From Macrosoma leucophasiata (Eukaryota > Arthropoda > Insecta > Lepidoptera > Hedylidae), in contig JAWQUS010000003.1 in NCBI GenBank assembly GCA_036365455.1, positions 4,298,001-4,362,000 on the forward strand: a DNA stretch of 64,000 nucleotides, in the 5' to 3' direction. A program made the translations under genes and the position numbers. Every line of letters begins with the position of its first letter. Position 1 is the first letter of the stretch. The notes beneath the pieces are model-generated. The model was not told where the DNA came from, made no database searches, and was given only the letters and a program-made list of their open reading frames with translations. Shown piece by piece: positions 10,033 through 21,241 of the stretch.

Positions 10033-10305
10033 AACTGCCTCAGTAGCCCAGTGCTAGTAAGCCACTAATACTACGCTGGGGTTCCGGGTTCAATGCCTGG
10101 ATCGAGGGATATTAGAAATAACGGTGTAAAATCCCTTATCTCTGGTTCTATTGAGAATATTCCATTTACTGGAAATTTCCCAGTACCTCGAGTTTGGTAA
10201 TGTTCCCGGAGATGTCAATAGGCTCGCCACCTTTTGCATGTATGATTGAAGGAATGCATTTACCTCTGCCTACCCCTTCGCGGATTACAGGCGTGAAGTT
10301 ACGTT
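10033..10305 (+). mobile_element. Family C tRNA-headed SINE
   Basis: The head AACTGCCTCAGTAGCCCAGT ... CCGGGTTCAATGCCTGG carries an A-box and B-box layout. The body includes TATCTCTGGTTCTATTGAG and ends GATTACAGGCGTGAAGTTAC. It is shortened internally compared with 23722-24040. Confidence 0.75.
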
Positions 10306-10344
10306 ACGTAATGTACTATATACTATGTAATAATATGTACTGTA

Positions 10345-10414
10345 CCCAGCAAGACAGATTGCACATCGAGCCTACGCTCATTCGTAGGCTCGATGTGCAT
10401 TCTGTTTTGCTGGG
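10345..10414. repeat. 70-bp near-perfect hairpin
   Basis: A stem of about 32 bp (CCCAGCAAGACAGATTGCAC.../...GTGCATTCTGTTTTGCTGGG) encloses a 6-base loop (CTCATT). Few mismatches are visible. It may be a small foldback element. Related sequence (GTTGGATACTGTAC, GATAACGCTCTAC) recurs at about 10800-10905, 38100-38240 and 63835-63990. Confidence 0.65.
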
Positions 10415-10511
10415 TCAACAATCGGTTAGTTTCGACTTCGCAGAGCGTTATCTCTGCTTTACACTTCCTAAGTAAGCACTGGTTTTTTTTACCGTCCATG
10501 TGAGTAACATG

Positions 10512-10788
10512 CTTTTTTATGTGATAGAAGTGGCAAACAAGCATGCAGTTCATATTGATGTTAAGTGATGACTGCAGACACCCACAAAAAGGCCAAGGTC
10601 GAAATGTAGATGAGTTACCACTCCTGAGGCCTATAGGATTGTGCCTCTGTGCCGGAAATTACAGGGCCGTACATTACCACCTGACCGAAACACGATAGTG
10701 CTGAACACTACCATTTAGCGGCAAGTATATTAGGTAATGCGGTGGTGCCTACGCCCGCGAGCTCCGTCACTGGTGCTCTACCACCAGT
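10512..10788 (-). mobile_element. Family A SINE-like repeat, full length
   Basis: All family landmarks are present on the minus strand. It ends in CTCTACCACCAGT, the 5' hairpin. Confidence 0.88.
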
Positions 10789-11164
10789 ACGACAAATAGT
10801 CGACAAACGTCATATAAGTAAGGTGTGATAGAGATAACGCTCTACAGACCCTAATAAGCCGAAGTCTCCTTTCTAATGTTTATTGTTGGATACTGTACTA
10901 ATTAATTAATTTATTAGTACGTCAAAATTTTGAGAATATTTAGTTATTTTAAACATTCACGATTTGTATTCATATTTTTATATTACAAACGGGACTCAAT
11001 CGCGTACTATTTTAATCGAAGTATTTACCTCAACACTCGACGTTTGGACCGTAATGCAACAGCCGTGGTCACGAGTAGACTGATCTACCTGGTCTTCTCG
11101 TGACAATATAAAAAACAGTATAATAATTACAATATATAATAATTAACAATATTTTAGTTATATT

Positions 11165-11262
11165 TATGTGCAAGAAGCCGCATAAATATTCGGCCCGGAC
11201 CGGGCATCGAACCGGCAACCCTCGAATCAAGCTATCCACACACCTCTCTACCAACTGGGCTG
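11165..11262 (-). mobile_element. tRNA-like SINE head, other family
   Basis: The minus strand reads GCCCAGTTGGTAGAGAGGTG ... GGTTGCCGGTTCGATGCCCGG, with A-box-like and B-box-like segments, followed by GAATATTTATG. It resembles a degenerate tRNA. No acceptable anticodon arm was found. Confidence 0.5.
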
Positions 11263-11399
11263 TCCAACACTTCTCTAAAACTTACTTTAACTCCATAGTT
11301 TCAGAAAAAACATAAAAACTTGCATACCTACATAACGTCGGTTAATTCTGAGGAAATGATAATCACACTAATATTATCACATCACATCACGCTAATCAC

Positions 11400-11650
11400 A
11401 CTATCACACTTACATTACAAATGTGAAAGTTTCTTTGTTTGGATGTTTGTCCGTCAATCACGCCGAAACAACTGAACGGATTTTAATGTTTTTTTTTATA
11501 CAGATAGGGTATTAGCTGACTTACATTATAGGATACTTTTTATCCCGAAAAAATATTCCTGTGGCATGCCATGGGATGATTTGATGAGTTTCCACAGGTT
11601 ACGCGAAAAGCGAGCTTCACGCAGGTGGAGCCGCGGGCTACAGCTGGTAA
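11400..11650. repeat. Degenerate repeat (CAAACAAAGAAACTTTCAC type)
   Basis: Related to 26487-26720 in reverse orientation. Both share AACGGATTTTAATG or its complement, a GGATAAAAAGT block and a GC-rich end near CGCGAAAAGCG. Non-coding. Confidence 0.55.
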
Positions 11651-11987
11651 TATAAATAAAAGTGACGACCCTGAAAATACGAAATTTTACCGGAAATACA
11701 ATCCGAAAATTCGAGATATTTTATCAGGCAGAAAAAACTATTTTATTTACCTCCAAGAATTTCTATCAAAATGGAAGACGCAATGGTGCGTGAAATGCGA
11801 AAGTTTCGTATTCGGATAGTGATCGAACGTAACTATTTTCGCGAGGGAATCATATTTTCTAATGCTTTCATACAAACGAAATAAATGGTCCACGAAGGAA
11901 AGAAGAAAAATGTTTACTTAACAAAAAATTAACAACTTCAAGCATCATCATCATCCTTCACCAAGGACACTTTAAGTACTTTGTATT

Positions 11988-12270
11988 TTTTATTTATTTA
12001 ATGGAAGTTTCAAATAAGCATGCAGTTCACGTTGATGTTAAGTGACGACTGCAGCCTATAGACACCCACACAAAGACCAAGGTCAAAATGCAGATGCGTT
12101 ACCACTCCTGAGGCTTAAGGTGTTACGCCTCTGTGCCGAATTACAGGGCCGTACATTACCACCTGACCGGAACACAATAGTGCTGAACACTACCATTTAG
12201 CGGCAAGTATATTAGGTAATGCGGTGGTGTCTACGCCCACGAGCTCCGTCACTGGAGCTCTACAACCAGT
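11988..12270 (-). mobile_element. Family A SINE-like repeat, full length
   Basis: Full-length minus-strand copy ending in CTCTACAACCAGT. It is followed at once by a family C head fragment (about 12280-12345) and a diverged plus-strand family A 3' fragment (12375-12475). Confidence 0.85.
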
Positions 12271-12279
12271 AAGAGTACT

Positions 12280-12345
12280 TAGTAGCCTAGTGGTAGCAGG
12301 GCACTTCTACTACGCTAGGTTCGATCACTGGGTCGGGAGATAAAG
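12280..12345 (+). mobile_element. Family C head fragment
   Basis: Contains TAGTAGCCTAGTGGTAGCAG and the remains of the B box (GGTTCGATCACTGGGTCGGG), then stops. Confidence 0.6.
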
Positions 12346-12374
12346 ACATTATATGGCTCCGTTATAAATATCAT

Positions 12375-12575
12375 ACATAACAACTTAAGTCTCAGGGGTG
12401 GCAACGCATCTTCATTTTGACCTCTGGTTTTTGTGTAAACTTCTATAGGCTGCAGTCATTACTTAACATCAATGTGTTCAAACCGCCCTAAGGCCTTCGA
12501 TAAGGTTTTAACGACTGCTATCTTTCGATAGTAACCGGGACCGACGGCTTAACGTGCCCTCCGAGGCACGGACAT
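12375..12575. mobile_element. Family A 3' fragment (+) joined to LINE-Q fragment (-)
   Basis: 12375-12475 is a diverged family A 3' segment (GGCAACGCATCTTCATTTTG ... AACATCAATGTG). From about 12476 it passes directly into the reverse LINE-Q block with GGGACCGACGGCTTAACGTG. Confidence 0.65.
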
Positions 12576-12596
12576 AGCTCTCTGCCTAACATAGCT

Positions 12597-13610
12597 GAAT
12601 GGAAGGTTGGCAAAGACCTAGTTAAGGATCCACCTGCCTATCTCCATTATTTAAGAACAGAAGTTTATAGAATGATAAAGCAAGCTTTAATATTAACAGT
12701 TACGAAACAATAGTGTGATGTAGTTGGCATATAGTTATGATTTAACTGCCCAGAGCTAGCCTATATTAAAATCGGTGAGTAATAGAAAATAGTAAAAAAT
12801 CAATGGACAAAATCTGGCTTAACGATATGTTAGACTCGGGATTAAATTCGTGAAAAAAAATACCCAATTTCGGCGGAGCGGGCGACCGGGGTGGGTCATA
12901 CGTCATTTTTATGTCCGTACCGAGCAGCGTCTGCCAAAATATTTATATGGTTTGAACGATGTGACCACGTTTTTGAATTTGAGGGCCCGTGTCCAAGTAA
13001 TGTGTCATCTGTAATGGTTAAACAACAGTTTGCGTGATTGATGTTGTTTTGTACTATTATAGATTTTTAGAATTGGAATTGCGTTTTATGAACAACAGGG
13101 CAAAAAGTTTTGGTCGTGAATGGGTCGTTTATCGAACTCACATAAACGTATCTACCTGAAATAGACGAATGGAAGGTTGGCAATGACCTGTTTGGCGGTA
13201 CACCTGCTAGATAACATTAGGAGTTCTAAGAGTGATATGGCTATCATTAATATTAACAGTTACGAAACAATAAAAAATGTCCACCAGAGAAAAAAAAACA
13301 TATCGAGTAGCATATATTAAAGTCTGTGAGTAATACTAGTAAAAAATCGACGGACAAAATCTGGCTTAACGATATGTTAGACTCGGGATTAAATTCGTGA
13401 AAAAATTACCCAATTTCGGCGGAGCGGGCGACCGGGGTGGGTCATACGTCATTTTTATGTCCGTACGGAGTAGCGTCTGCCAAAATATTTATACTGTTTG
13501 AACGATGTGGCCACGTTTTTTTAATTTGGGGACCAGTGGCCAAGTTATGTGTCATGTATAATGGCTTTGCGATAGTTTGCGGGCTTGATGTTATTTCGTA
13601 TTATCATTGA
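12597..13610 (+). repeat. Two tandem copies of a roughly 0.55-kb unit
   Basis: Unit 1 is about 12597-13166 and unit 2 about 13167-13610 (the second is shorter). Both start GAATGGAAGGTTGGCAA. Both share AATCTGGCTTAACGATATG and a 55-bp block (12866-12920 and 13412-13466) that is identical in both and much more GC-rich than its surroundings (GGCGGAGCGGGCGACCGGGG). Outside this block the units differ by substitutions and indels. No long frame is conserved. Confidence 0.75.
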
Positions 13611-13619
13611 TTTTGCTTG

Positions 13620-14311
13620 AATTGTTGGGAAACGTCTCCTCTCCTCTTCGCTTTCGTGGATACCGTTATGGCCTTACGCTGAAATGATAATGATTATAAA
13701 TGGCTGGACTTATTTACTATTTATCGAATATCATGACATAATATCCAATTGTAGAATCTACAAAGGCGAACTAACTGAGAATCCCAACCAGTATGACTTA
13801 GGTGACAATTCATCCGCAACTGTATATTATCCGCGGGTGAAATGTCACTCTTTATAAATAGTAGGCATCGACTCATCCGAAGTGTGTTTTTATTCGGAGG
13901 AGTCGCCACCTAGTTAAAATACTAGTAGTCCTTTCATCCAAAGGTGAGTAACACCTATATAGTTATACCTATCCAAGATGGCGGCTGCATGAAGTTGACA
14001 ACTTTTACCTCATGGTTGTCGTTTATCACTTAGGTACCTACGTTTACTTTAAACCCGGGATCTCAAGGCTTAGAAAGAGTAATCCAACGACCTAAATATG
14101 TCTACAAAACAAAAGCGGTTTTAAAGTAAATAATGTACGAAATAACATTTCATACGGACCCTTACAAATTATATTTATGTGATTCACAATCATTATCACG
14201 TTTTTTCTATTAGGGTTGAGCGCTTGTCGTAAATATAAATGCGGGCTTTTTATTATTTTATTTATGCTCTCCACACCCCTTGCTTGTGTTTGTACTGAAT
14301 TTTTCATTGAA
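13620..14311. other. No recognised feature
   Basis: Low-copy-looking sequence between the tandem repeat and palindrome 1. Short frames only, without splice or domain support. Confidence 0.45.
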
Positions 14312-14858
14312 TGTTATTCTATTTAAATTTACACGGGCCCTGTTATAAACCTATATCAAACAAAATGCCACCAACTTTGTTTAATATAACTCAAAAATAC
14401 ACCAAGAAAACGAAATAAAATTAGAGCACCTCACGCCTCTTTCAAGGTTCCCGCCAAAACTCTCTATGGTGGATCTATACTAAGCAAACATGGAGCATGT
14501 CGCCATTTAACAGACCTGTCACTTCTATTTTTAACCGACTTCGAAAAAAAGAGGAGGTTTTTTTTTTATTCTTTTTTTTATGTATAAAAATATATAAAGA
14601 TGAAACTTGTTTGGCTGATTGGCTAGATTGAAGGTTTTTTAATGTTTTTTTTTAACTATCACAGATTAAAGAATCGACAACCCAAATGTTTTAGTTTAGT
14701 TGTTAAGTTAGATGTAAAGTTCCGATTAAGTTGATGTTAGGTAAATTGAAACAAGTATAAAAACCTATAGTTAAATTATCATAAGAAATCAATTCTTACC
14801 TTCTAAACACTGGCAAAGGAGAAAAAGAAAAAAATATGTTGGGATTGAGGTCATGAAG

Positions 14859-15138
14859 AGGTAGAGCTCCAGTGACGGAGCTCGCGGGCGTAGGCACCAC
14901 CTCATTACCTAATATACTTGCCGCTAAATGGCAGTGTTCAGCACTATCGTGTTCCGATCAAGTGGTAATGTAAGGCCCTATAATTTCCGGCACAGAGGCA
15001 TAACACCTTAGGCCTCAGGAGTGGCAACGCATCTGCATTTTGACCGCTGGTCATTGTGTGGGTGTCTATAGGCTGCAGTCATCACTTAACATCAGTGTGA
15101 ACTACATGGTTGTTTGTCACTTCCATTGCATAAAAAAA
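14859..15138 (+). mobile_element. Family A SINE-like repeat with LINE-P in its tail
   Basis: Complete copy starting GAGGTAGAGCTCCAG. Its A-tail (CATAAAAAAA, 15129-15138) is repeated at 15391-15400 on the far side of a LINE-P insertion, a 10-bp target-site duplication. Confidence 0.88.
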
Positions 15139-15390
15139 TGTGTGTGTGTATCTTCACGCCTGGTCCCTAACGGGGTAGGCAGAGAATGTATAGCGCCAAA
15201 TATCCCGGTCCTGACATACCTTACGCGCCTCGTCTACCTTTATCATTCTCTTCATACATGCACGCCGATTCCTAAGACTTTTGACCCACCATCAAACAGA
15301 ACTCGACCTATTTGGTCATGGTAGGTCAGTCTTGGTCTTCCTGGGCCTCTGCAACCATCCACATTCGCATTGTATATCTGTTTAGTCATT
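15139..15390 (-). mobile_element. LINE-P: 5'-truncated tail (copy 2)
   Basis: Minus-strand copy with a (TG)n/(TA)n microsatellite tail abutting the family A tail. The RT C-terminal frame is broken by a 1-base deletion relative to copy 1 in the region around 15287 (CCACCATCAA versus CCCCATCATC-type sequence), so it is not intact. It is flanked by CATAAAAAAA on both sides. Confidence 0.8.
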
Positions 15391-15545
15391 CATAAAAAAA
15401 CACGTTGAAAATACCATGATCACCCAAAAAGTTACTTATTTCTATCCCCTTCCTTTACGTCTTGAAAGAAGAAACTAGTTACCACTGTTTCAAATTAACG
15501 TCAACAACCGTTACGCGATTAAAGAAGCTGCGTTCCCATTAATAA

Positions 15546-15790
15546 TAATAATAATAATGGCAACCCATTATACGTCCCACTGCTGGGCACGAGTCTCTCC
15601 CCTTTTTGGGGCCTGGAGCTTACTCCACCACGCTGCTCCAATGCGGATTGGTGGAGGTGGGTGGGTTAGTGGCCAACCCACTGTCGGATGTTTTTGAAAC
15701 CCATAAGGCCTCCGACAAGGTTTAACGACTGCTATCCATCGATAGCAACCGGGACCGACGGCTTAACGTGCCCTCGTTCGTGCGTTCCCA
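15546..15790 (-). mobile_element. LINE-Q 3' end with (ATT)n tail
   Basis: AATAATAATAATAATGGCAA at the plus-strand left edge is the microsatellite tail. GGCACGAGTCTCTCCCC, GGAGCTTACTCCACC and GGACCGACGGCTTAACGTGC follow. Confidence 0.65.
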
Positions 15791-16100
15791 TTACAGTGAG
15801 TTATTACATGGTAAAAATAGATGCAATTATAAATGTAGAGAGCAACATTCACTACATGAATTATAACAATTAGCTCCATTCATTTGCGAAATGCAGGCGG
15901 GAGGCATTAGGGACTGCTTGGACTTAATTGCATTAGCTACTAAATTATGACTCAAGCGAATTTAGAATGTTTTTTCTGGAGGTGGATATGGTTTTATTCA
16001 ATTAAGAATTAGTTTATTTTCTTGTGTTTGTTTTTAAATTAACTTAACTTGCCTAAGCCTTAAACCTAAGCCTTAAGAAAATGGTACCCTAGAGTATTAT

Positions 16101-16187
16101 TGTACACTATCATTTTGCGGCAAAAAAATTAGGTAATGCGGTGGTGCCTACGCTCTCGAGCTCTTACGCTGGAACTCTACCACCTGT
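16101..16187 (-). mobile_element. Family A diverged 5' half
   Basis: GGTAATGCGGTGGTGCCTAC ... CTCTACCACCTG. It belongs to the diverged subfamily with TTTTGCGGCAAA in place of TTTAGCGGCAAG. Confidence 0.7.
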
Positions 16188-16309
16188 TAAGAGGATGATA
16201 AAAAAAAATGAATATGTCATATCTCCGCTTCCTTGTAAAAAGATTTGGTTTAGCAGTGAACGTTTTACAGTTGAAATGATGATGATATAATGAAAGAGGC
16301 TTCCTCTCT

Positions 16310-16742
16310 TAATGTATGGCCCCATAATAACTGTCACAGAGACATAACAACTTAGGTCTCAGTGATGGCAACGCATCTGCATTTTGACCACTGGTTTTTG
16401 TGTAGACGTCTATAGATTGCAATCATCACTTGACACCAATGTCGAATGAGCGAATGACTAAACAGATATACAATGCGAATGTGGATGGTTGCAGAGGCCC
16501 AGGAAGACCAAGGCTGACCTACCATGACCAAATAGGTCGAGTTCTGTCTGATGATGGGGTCAAAAGTCTTAGGAATCGGCGTGCATGTATGAAGAGAATG
16601 ATGAAGGTAGACGAGGCACGAGAGGTTTGTCAGAACCGGGATGTCTGGCGCTCTACACTCTCTGCCTACCCCGTTAGGGACCTGGCGTGAAGATACATAC
16701 TTGACACCAATGTGCTGCATACTTGTTTACCACATTTTTAAC
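16310..16742 (+). mobile_element. Family A diverged 3' half split by LINE-P
   Basis: Family A sequence runs to 16442 and resumes at 16699. Both sides carry ACTTGACACCAATGT (16428-16442 and 16699-16713), an exact 15-bp target-site duplication around the LINE-P insertion. Confidence 0.88.
16443..16698 (+). mobile_element. LINE-P: 256-bp 5'-truncated insertion (copy 3)
   Basis: Contains an intact C-terminal RT frame that ends at the TGA at 16688-16690, and finishes in GAAGATACAT. The exact 15-bp flanking duplication proves insertion by target-primed reverse transcription. The encoded fragment lacks the polymerase core, so it is dead on arrival. Confidence 0.88.
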
Positions 16743-16834
16743 TTGAAAAATGATGAATAATTTGAATGGCAAATGAATAGTTTTAGCAATTGAATACGTT
16801 AAAATGATACAGACATATATATATTTTTTTATCA

Positions 16835-16947
16835 CTTACACTCACAGCCCCACAGTAGGTATAAACCTGTGTCGTGGGTGCCGTTGTACACATACAACAC
16901 ATCGAATCAAACGATGGTTTCACACCGCTGGACTAACCGGGTCGTCA
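16835..16947 (-). mobile_element. Family B SINE, internally deleted
   Basis: Head (GACCCGGTTAGTCCAGCGG, minus) is joined to the far 3' part (TGTGTACAACGGCACCCACG). The B box and body are missing. Confidence 0.7.
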
Positions 16948-17461
16948 AAAAAATGTAACGTTTGATTTGATAGCGGTTTAAGTTTAATTCTGCTATTATG
17001 GTAAAGTGTGTGTAGTCCCTTATCTATATATATACTTATAATAAAACTGTAGAAGTTCAAATTCTGTACATTGAAAATATTGAAAAAAAAATACCAGGGG
17101 ATGTTACTAGATCGATACCGAACACAAATATGTGATTAGAATTTTTTTTGTCTGTCTGTTTGTTCAAGCATCACACAAAATCTACCGGTCCGATTACGAC
17201 GAAACTTGGTATATTTATACTTTAACCTTTGGCGCACACCACTGGGTACTTTTTATCCCGGAAAAATGTATGTTTGTCTGTGTGTTTGTGCACGCTAATT
17301 TCAGAAATGGCTTATCCGATTTTTAGTTTTTACTAATATATTGTGGTAAGTTTCACTTAACATTTACTGTTTGTTTCATGTCAATCAGATCAGAAATAAA
17401 AAAGTAACGACAATTTAAAGAATCATATCGAATATTTTAAAACTATTCTGAATCTATCTTT

Positions 17462-17848
17462 TTTAGGGTTCTCACTCGGTACTCATCCTCCGCTGTCTGC
17501 CTGTCTGTCCGTCCATCCGTCTGTCTGTCCCCGTCTGTCTGTCTCATAAACAGTGATAGCTAGAAAGCTAAAATTTTCACAAATTATGTATTTCTGTTAC
17601 CGCTATAGCGACAAAATTGAATATTAAAAATAAGAAAATGAAAATATTAAGGGGTCCAAGGGGGCACACAATAAACGTGTTTTTTTTCGTACATTTTTTG
17701 CTCGATATCAATAACGGTATCAAGTAAACATTTTCACAGAATTTGTAGGTCGTATGTTGTAAATTACCTTGCAACAAACGAAATTTTTTATGGCATTTTT
17801 TGTACGGAACCCTTCGTGCACGAGTTCGACTCGCACTTGGCCGGTTTT
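17462..17848 (+). repeat. GGGTTC...CCGGTTTT repeat, complete copy, at inner edge of palindrome 1
   Basis: Begins TTTTTTAGGGTTCTCACTC with (GTCT)n and ends CGAGTTCGACTCGCACTTGG CCGGTTTT. This is a well-known type of abundant lepidopteran repeat. Its last base coincides with the inner end of the palindrome arm. The mirror copy is at 18252-18638. Confidence 0.7.
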
Positions 17849-18251
17849 TCTCCGTTAGTAACATTAAGCATACCGCATAGCAGCGTCCCGGCATAAAACA
17901 ATCTCCGCTATGATCACCATTCAGCATGCCAAGCGTGGCAATTATGGCGTATTCTTTCCTTATGACGCACAACACTTTTAGGAGCATCTTTGGGAAAGGC
18001 TTTGTCCAGCGGAGACGGATGGACGTCTTTCGGATGTCATTATGATTTCAAGAATGATATAGCCAAATGTTTCTTGAAAAAACGTAACTTCACGCCTGAT
18101 ATCCCCGAAGGGGTCATCATCATCATATCAGCCATAAGACGTCCACTGCTGAACATAGGCCTCCCCCAAGGACCTCCATGCCGACCGATCGGAAGCGACG
18201 TGCATCCAGCGGGTACCTGCAGCCTTGATCAGGTCGTCGGTCCATCTTGGG
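17849..18251. other. Palindrome 1 spacer (403 bp)
   Basis: Single-copy centre between the arms. It contains a piece like the 40.4-kb and 55.3-kb repeats (CATGCCAAGCGTGGCAATTA), a 3' scrap of family C (about 18079-18116, minus strand), and the 3' end of another non-LTR element. That end reads ATCATCATATCAGCCATAAG through CCATCTTGGG, and its minus frame ends in Glu-Ala-Tyr-Val-Gln-Gln-Trp-Thr. Confidence 0.75.
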
Positions 18252-19401
18252 AAAACCGGCCAAGTGCGAGTCGAACTCGTGCACGAAGGGTTCCGTACAA
18301 AAAATGCCATAAAAAATTTCGTTTGTTGCAAGGTAATTTACAACATACGACCTACAAATTCTGTGAAAATGTTTACTTGATACCGTTATTGATATCGAGC
18401 AAAAAATGTACGAAAAAAAACACGTTTATTGTGTGCCCCCTTGGACCCCTTAATATTTTCATTTTCTTATTTTTAATATTCAATTTTGTCGCTATAGCGG
18501 TAACAGAAATACATAATTTGTGAAAATTTTAGCTTTCTAGCTATCACTGTTTATGAGACAGACAGACGGGGACAGACAGACGGATGGACGGACAGACAGG
18601 CAGACAGCGGAGGATGAGTACCGAGTGAGAACCCTAAAAAAGATAGATTCAGAATAGTTTTAAAATATTCGATATGATTCTTTAAATTGTCGTTACTTTT
18701 TTATTTCTGATCTGATTGACATGAAACAAACAGTAAATGTTAAGTGAAACTTACCACAATATATTAGTAAAAACTAAAAATCGGATAAGCCATTTCTGAA
18801 ATTAGCGTGCACAAACACACAGACAAACATACATTTTTCCGGGATAAAAAGTACCCAGTGGTGTGCGCCAAAGGTTAAAGTATAAATATACCAAGTTTCG
18901 TCGTAATCGGACCGGTAGATTTTGTGTGATGCTTGAACAAACAGACAGACAAAAAAAATTCTAATCACATATTTGTGTTCGGTATCGATCTAGTAACATC
19001 CCCTGGTATTTTTTTTTCAATATTTTCAATGTACAGAATTTGAACTTCTACAGTTTTATTATAAGTATATATATAGATAAGGGACTACACACACTTTACC
19101 ATAATAGCAGAATTAAACTTAAACCGCTATCAAATCAAACGTTACATTTTTTTGACGACCCGGTTAGTCCAGCGGTGTGAAACCATCGTTTGATTCGATG
19201 TGTTGTATGTGTACAACGGCACCCACGACACAGGTTTATACCTACTGTGGGGCTGTGAGTGTAAGTGATAAAAAAATATATATATGTCTGTATCATTTTA
19301 ACGTATTCAATTGCTAAAACTATTCATTTGCCATTCAAATTATTCATCATTTTTCAAGTTAAAAATGTGGTAAACAAGTATGCAGCACATTGGTGTCAAG
19401 T

Positions 19402-19657
19402 ATGTATCTTCACGCCAGGTCCCTAACGGGGTAGGCAGAGAGTGTAGAGCGCCAGACATCCCGGTTCTGACAAACCTCTCGTGCCTCGTCTACCTTCATC
19501 ATTCTCTTCATACATGCACGCCGATTCCTAAGACTTTTGACCCCATCATCAGACAGAACTCGACCTATTTGGTCATGGTAGGTCAGCCTTGGTCTTCCTG
19601 GGCCTCTGCAACCATCCACATTCGCATTGTATATCTGTTTAGTCATTCGCTCATTCG
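19402..19657 (-). mobile_element. LINE-P copy 3, mirror in right arm
   Basis: Base-for-base mirror of 16443-16698, including the 15-bp target-site duplication. The insertion therefore predates the inverted duplication. Confidence 0.85.
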
Positions 19658-20709
19658 ACATTGGTGTCAAGTGATGATTGCAATCTATAGACGTCTACAC
19701 AAAAACCAGTGGTCAAAATGCAGATGCGTTGCCATCACTGAGACCTAAGTTGTTATGTCTCTGTGACAGTTATTATGGGGCCATACATTAAGAGAGGAAG
19801 CCTCTTTCATTATATCATCATCATTTCAACTGTAAAACGTTCACTGCTAAACCAAATCTTTTTACAAGGAAGCGGAGATATGACATATTCATTTTTTTTT
19901 ATCATCCTCTTAACAGGTGGTAGAGTTCCAGCGTAAGAGCTCGAGAGCGTAGGCACCACCGCATTACCTAATTTTTTTGCCGCAAAATGATAGTGTACAA
20001 TAATACTCTAGGGTACCATTTTCTTAAGGCTTAGGTTTAAGGCTTAGGCAAGTTAAGTTAATTTAAAAACAAACACAAGAAAATAAACTAATTCTTAATT
20101 GAATAAAACCATATCCACCTCCAGAAAAAACATTCTAAATTCGCTTGAGTCATAATTTAGTAGCTAATGCAATTAAGTCCAAGCAGTCCCTAATGCCTCC
20201 CGCCTGCATTTCGCAAATGAATGGAGCTAATTGTTATAATTCATGTAGTGAATGTTGCTCTCTACATTTATAATTGCATCTATTTTTACCATGTAATAAC
20301 TCACTGTAATGGGAACGCACGAACGAGGGCACGTTAAGCCGTCGGTCCCGGTTGCTATCGATGGATAGCAGTCGTTAAACCTTGTCGGAGGCCTTATGGG
20401 TTTCAAAAACATCCGACAGTGGGTTGGCCACTAACCCACCCACCTCCACCAATCCGCATTGGAGCAGCGTGGTGGAGTAAGCTCCAGGCCCCAAAAAGGG
20501 GAGAGACTCGTGCCCAGCAGTGGGACGTATAATGGGTTGCCATTATTATTATTATTATTAATGGGAACGCAGCTTCTTTAATCGCGTAACGGTTGTTGAC
20601 GTTAATTTGAAACAGTGGTAACTAGTTTCTTCTTTCAAGACGTAAAGGAAGGGGATAGAAATAAGTAACTTTTTGGGTGATCATGGTATTTTCAACGTGT
20701 TTTTTTATG

Positions 20710-20961
20710 AATGACTAAACAGATATACAATGCGAATGTGGATGGTTGCAGAGGCCCAGGAAGACCAAGACTGACCTACCATGACCAAATAGGTCGAGTT
20801 CTGTTTGATGGTGGGTCAAAAGTCTTAGGAATCGGCGTGCATGTATGAAGAGAATGATAAAGGTAGACGAGGCGCGTAAGGTATGTCAGGACCGGGATAT
20901 TTGGCGCTATACATTCTCTGCCTACCCCGTTAGGGACCAGGCGTGAAGATACACACATACA
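20710..20961 (+). mobile_element. LINE-P copy 2, mirror in right arm
   Basis: Mirror of 15139-15390. The only arm difference I found lies in its microsatellite tail: T at 20958 where the left arm predicts C. Confidence 0.85.
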
Positions 20962-21241
20962 TTTTTTTATGCAATGGAAGTGACAAACAACCATGTAGTT
21001 CACACTGATGTTAAGTGATGACTGCAGCCTATAGACACCCACACAATGACCAGCGGTCAAAATGCAGATGCGTTGCCACTCCTGAGGCCTAAGGTGTTAT
21101 GCCTCTGTGCCGGAAATTATAGGGCCTTACATTACCACTTGATCGGAACACGATAGTGCTGAACACTGCCATTTAGCGGCAAGTATATTAGGTAATGAGG
21201 TGGTGCCTACGCCCGCGAGCTCCGTCACTGGAGCTCTACCT
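20962..21241 (-). mobile_element. Family A, mirror in right arm
   Basis: Mirror of 14859-15138, with the same internal substitutions (ACATTACCACTTGATCGGAA). Confidence 0.88.

Larger units (their letters stand above)
14312..17848 (+). repeat. Palindrome 1, left arm (3537 bp)
   Basis: Reverse complement of 18252-21788. Matching positions always add up to 36100, so there is no net indel along the arm. The only difference I found is one base (15142 versus 20958). Outside 14312/21788 and inside 17848/18252 the match stops abruptly. The arm contains complete older repeats (family A, LINE-P, LINE-Q, family B), so it was duplicated after they inserted. Confidence 0.95.

Noticed and set aside
17577..18523. 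Long ORFs of 136 and 177 codons at the palindrome centre
   Set aside because: They read through the GGGTTC...CCGGTTTT repeat and the spacer, and share their C-terminal half only because of the palindrome.
16352..19748. 122-codon ORFs at 16352-16720 (-) and 19380-19748 (+)
   Set aside because: Antisense readings through LINE-P and family A; identical only because of the palindrome.
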